Source: an uncultured Clostridia bacterium (lineage in GTDB: Bacteria > Bacillota > Clostridia > Christensenellales > Borkfalkiaceae). From it: a DNA stretch of 15,767 nucleotides. Position numbers and translations under genes: made by a program. The notes beneath the pieces are model-generated. The model searched no databases, had not been told where the DNA came from, and was given only the letters and a program-made list of their open reading frames with translations. Where the stretch lies: the NCBI GenBank assembly GCA_947629725.1, contig CANREU010000019.1, positions 1-15,767 of the forward strand, written 5' to 3'. Shown in pieces: positions 14,656 to 15,767 of this stretch; position 1 is the stretch's first letter; the number at the start of each line of letters is the position of its first letter.

Positions 14656-14760
14656 GGCATCGCGGAAAGCGCGGCGGCGGAGCACGACCTGTTGAAGTAT
14701 TGCGAACTCGATACTTTCGCGATGGTGAAAGTGTATGATGCCTTGAAGAAAGCCCTGTAA
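14656..14760 (+). pseudogene. 34-codon remnant resembling the C-terminus of a DUF2779 protein
   Basis: Starting immediately after the acpP TAA and in the same frame, 34 codons run to a TAA at 14758-14760. They contain EHDLLKYCELDTFAMVKVYD and then ALKKAL. The pattern L-x-YC-x-x-DT-x-AMV is the one I know from the extreme C-terminus of DUF2779 proteins, nuclease-like proteins often found in mobile or defence-linked settings. There is no start codon with a Shine-Dalgarno, and the rest of the domain is absent, so it is most likely left over from a deletion that joined it to acpP. It could also simply be the 3' untranslated part of acpP. The family match rests on memory of the motif only. Confidence 0.5.
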
Positions 14761-14784
14761 ACGGACCCCACAAGAGAGCATGAA

Positions 14785-14817
14785 AAAGAGCCGAAAGCCA
14801 ACCCCTTTCGGCTCTTT
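14785..14817 (+). terminator. Hairpin ending the acpP transcript
   Basis: A perfect 13-bp stem, AAAGAGCCGAAAG (14785-14797) with CTTTCGGCTCTTT (14805-14817), has a 7-base loop. The T-run is short (TTT then GTCGT), but the A-rich 5' flank and stability make a terminator, possibly a two-way one, likely. Confidence 0.7.
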
Positions 14818-14830
14818 GTCGTAATACGAA

Positions 14831-14853
14831 AACCGCGCGATAGTCGCGCGGTT
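14831..14853. other. Second perfect hairpin, possible minus-strand terminator
   Basis: AACCGCGCGA (14831-14840) and TCGCGCGGTT (14844-14853) form a perfect 10-bp stem with loop TAG. Read on the minus strand it runs into TTCGTATTAC, so the T-run is only marginal. On the plus strand no T-run follows. It lies 13 bases beyond the previous hairpin. Confidence 0.45.
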
Positions 14854-14871
14854 CAAAAGAGGCTAAGGTCG

Positions 14872-14955
14872 ATGAGAGACAGGGAAATTCTGAATGATGC
14901 AGAAGCAAGAAAGACCTGTCGGCCTAAAAAATTCACACCAAACGGAGGATCTTGA
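14872..14955 (+). CDS. Possible small ORF, 27 residues
   Basis: An ATG at 14872 opens a 27-codon frame ending TGA at 14953-14955. The peptide starts MRDREILNDAEARKTC and ends NGGS. AGAGG (14858-14862) could serve as Shine-Dalgarno, 9 bases away. I do not recognise it, and chance ORFs of this size are common. It is listed because it sits one base before another small ORF with a much better ribosome site. Confidence 0.2.
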   Translation: MRDREILNDAEARKTCRPKKFTPNGGS

Positions 14956-15012
14956 AATGCCGAAGTATTCTGACATTTTGGCACCCCCGAAATATTCCGA
15001 AAACAGATCCTC
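14945..15012. repeat. 8-bp inverted repeat around a direct-repeat pair
   Basis: GAGGATCT (14945-14952) and AGATCCTC (15005-15012) are exact reverse complements. Between them lie the direct repeats CGAAGTATTCTGA and CGAAATATTCCGA (11 of 13 identical, 27 bases apart) and short TGCC/GGCA arms (14958-14961 and 14980-14983). This could be an RNA fold, a protein-binding site or an element end. No transposase or target duplication is visible. Confidence 0.5.
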
Positions 15013-15016
15013 ATAA
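14957..15016 (+). CDS. Possible leader peptide, 19 residues
   Basis: The ATG at 14957 follows a perfect GGAGG (14944-14948) with 8 bases of spacing and encodes MPKYSDILAPPKYSENRSS. The peptide contains a near-duplication, PKYSD and PKYSE, mirrored in DNA by CGAAGTATTCTGA (14961-14973) and CGAAATATTCCGA (14988-15000). The GGAGG lies in one arm of an 8-bp inverted repeat whose other arm is at the end of the ORF. It could be a regulatory leader for the exonuclease gene or a chance ORF; nothing shows expression. Confidence 0.3.
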   Translation: MPKYSDILAPPKYSENRSS

Positions 15017-15039
15017 AAAGTTATGCGCGGCAAAACAAT

Positions 15040-15068
15040 TTGCCATGTCACTAAAAATGTGGTATAAT
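15040..15068 (+). promoter_or_regulatory. Promoter of the exonuclease-domain gene
   Basis: TTGCCA (15040-15045), a 17-base spacer, then a perfect TATAAT (15063-15068) preceded by TGG, giving an extended -10. An expected start near 15075 gives a leader of about 28 bases before the ATG. TGCCATGTCA, overlapping the -35 box, is an imperfect inverted copy of TGACATTTTGGCA at 14971-14983, so an operator is possible. Confidence 0.85.
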
Positions 15069-15102
15069 TAAATGGTCATTTTATACAAGTAGGAGTATAC
15101 TC

Positions 15103-15767
15103 ATGAAGCCCAATACTATTTTCGTGGACAGTGAGATTTCAACTGAGAATGGCACAATTAACGATTTGGGCGCTGTTACATCCAACGGCGACCAATTTCA
15201 TTCTGCGAAAAAAGCGGATTTTTCCAAGTTCGTAAGTGGCGCGGAGTATATTTGCGGACATAACCTTCTGCATCATGACTTAAAATATATCGGAGAACTG
15301 CTGAACGCAACAAATCCTCCGACAATTATAGATACGCTCTATATTTCACCATTGCTGTTTCCGAAAAAGCCATATCATAAATTGCTGAAAGATGACAAAC
15401 TGCAAAGCGATGAATTAAATAATCCCCTTAACGATTCCATAAAGGCAAGGGACTTGTTTTATGATGAGATAAACGCTTTCCAACAATTGCCCAATAAATT
15501 GAAGTGGATATTCTGCGCTTTATTGTATCCTTATCCAGAATTTCAGGGCTTTTTCAAATATAACGATTTCAGGCCTTATCCGTTAAGCGATATATCAATA
15601 AAAGAAGCTTTCGACGGTAAGATCTGTACGAATGCAAATATTGATCTTTTGCTCAAACATTACCCTGTCGAACTTGCCTATTCTTTGGCGCTCATTGCTT
15701 GTGAAGATAAAGATTCGATTACGCCGCCCTGGGTTTTACAAAACTATCCCAAGGTCGAAAACGTTAT
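15103..15767 (+). CDS. DEDD-type 3'-5' exonuclease-domain protein, N-terminal 221 residues (3' end outside window)
   Basis: The ATG at 15103 follows AGGAG (15091-15095) and opens a frame that stays open to the window edge, giving 221 codons. The N-terminus matches a DnaQ-fold exonuclease. IFVDSEIS carries Asp9 and Glu11 (motif I, DxE). ICGHNLLHHDLKYI carries His53, Asn54 and Asp59 (motif II). A candidate motif III acidic residue is Asp111 in NNPLNDSIKA, though the usual His/Tyr five residues earlier is Asn106. The segments LFPKKPYHKLLKDD and NNPLNDS resemble, from memory, the N-terminal exonuclease domain of very large RecQ-type helicase proteins in bacteria. The helicase part would lie outside the window, so this is an inference. 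AT-rich codon use differs sharply from the uvrC-acpP genes, which suggests acquired DNA. Confidence 0.75.
   Translation, partial: MKPNTIFVDSEISTENGTINDLGAVTSNGDQFHSAKKADFSKFVSGAEYICGHNLLHHDLKYIGELLNATNPPTIIDTLYISPLLFPKKPYHKLLKDDKLQSDELNNPLNDSIKARDLFYDEINAFQQLPNKLKWIFCALLYPYPEFQGFFKYNDFRPYPLSDISIKEAFDGKICTNANIDLLLKHYPVELAYSLALIACEDKDSITPPWVLQNYPKVENV

Noticed and set aside
14863..15051. 62-codon minus-strand frame in the gap before the exonuclease gene
   Set aside because: It has no recognisable motif and no good Shine-Dalgarno, and it overlaps repeats that explain the region better.
1..15767. CRISPR arrays, tRNA, rRNA, insertion sequences, attachment sites
   Set aside because: No regularly spaced repeats, tRNA-like cloverleaf, rRNA signature, transposase or integrase motif was seen on either strand.

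Overview
The window reads as chromosome of a low-GC-lineage Gram-positive (Bacillota, most likely an uncultured gut Clostridia member). The support is family content: an RNase Y C-terminus, HPr kinase/phosphorylase, MutS2 with an Smr domain, a long U32 protein, and a clostridial-style secreted peptidase. The core genes are strikingly GC-rich in third positions. No species can be named from this sequence alone.

Layout. (1) 1-108 is the 3' end of rny, closed by a strong terminator. (2) 155-420 is a GC-rich, gene-free stretch of hairpins and a G-run tract. (3) 519-3783 is an AT-richer, two-gene accessory unit with its own promoter and terminator. It holds an unknown membrane-anchored protein and a secreted multidomain protein (papain-like/C39-type peptidase, GLUG-type beta repeat, Hint self-processing domain, conserved tail). 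The second gene is split by an in-frame amber codon at 1708-1710. (4) 3889-11849 is a tightly packed operon, uvrC - Cof-type HAD - hprK - U32 - mutS2, in which every junction is a 4-base ATGA overlap. Its promoter puts the start of transcription at the uvrC ATG, so the mRNA looks leaderless. (5) 11910-14360 continues the strand with a polysaccharide-deacetylase-fold membrane protein, an M16 zinc peptidase and a hypoxanthine/uracil-DNA glycosylase-like protein. (6) acpP has its own promoter, overlapping the stop of the gene before it. It is followed by a 34-codon remnant resembling the C-terminus of DUF2779 proteins and by two perfect hairpins. (7) 14860-15102 is AT-rich and holds two tiny ORFs and paired repeats. 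It leads into an AT-rich gene cut by the right edge, whose N-terminus is a DEDD-type exonuclease domain.

How the genes fit together. UvrC (nucleotide excision), the DNA glycosylase (base excision) and MutS2 (recombination control or collided-ribosome rescue) form a genome- and ribosome-maintenance theme. HprK is the carbon catabolite repression sensor, AcpP carries fatty-acid chains, and the deacetylase-like and M16 proteins are probably envelope or processing functions. The 519-3783 unit and the right-edge gene differ from the core in base composition and look acquired.

Best leads: the Hint-bearing secreted protein that lacks the C-terminal HN of inteins and is split by an amber codon; the leaderless uvrC transcript; a hairpin that buries the Shine-Dalgarno of the deacetylase-like gene; and the small-ORF/repeat region before the exonuclease gene.
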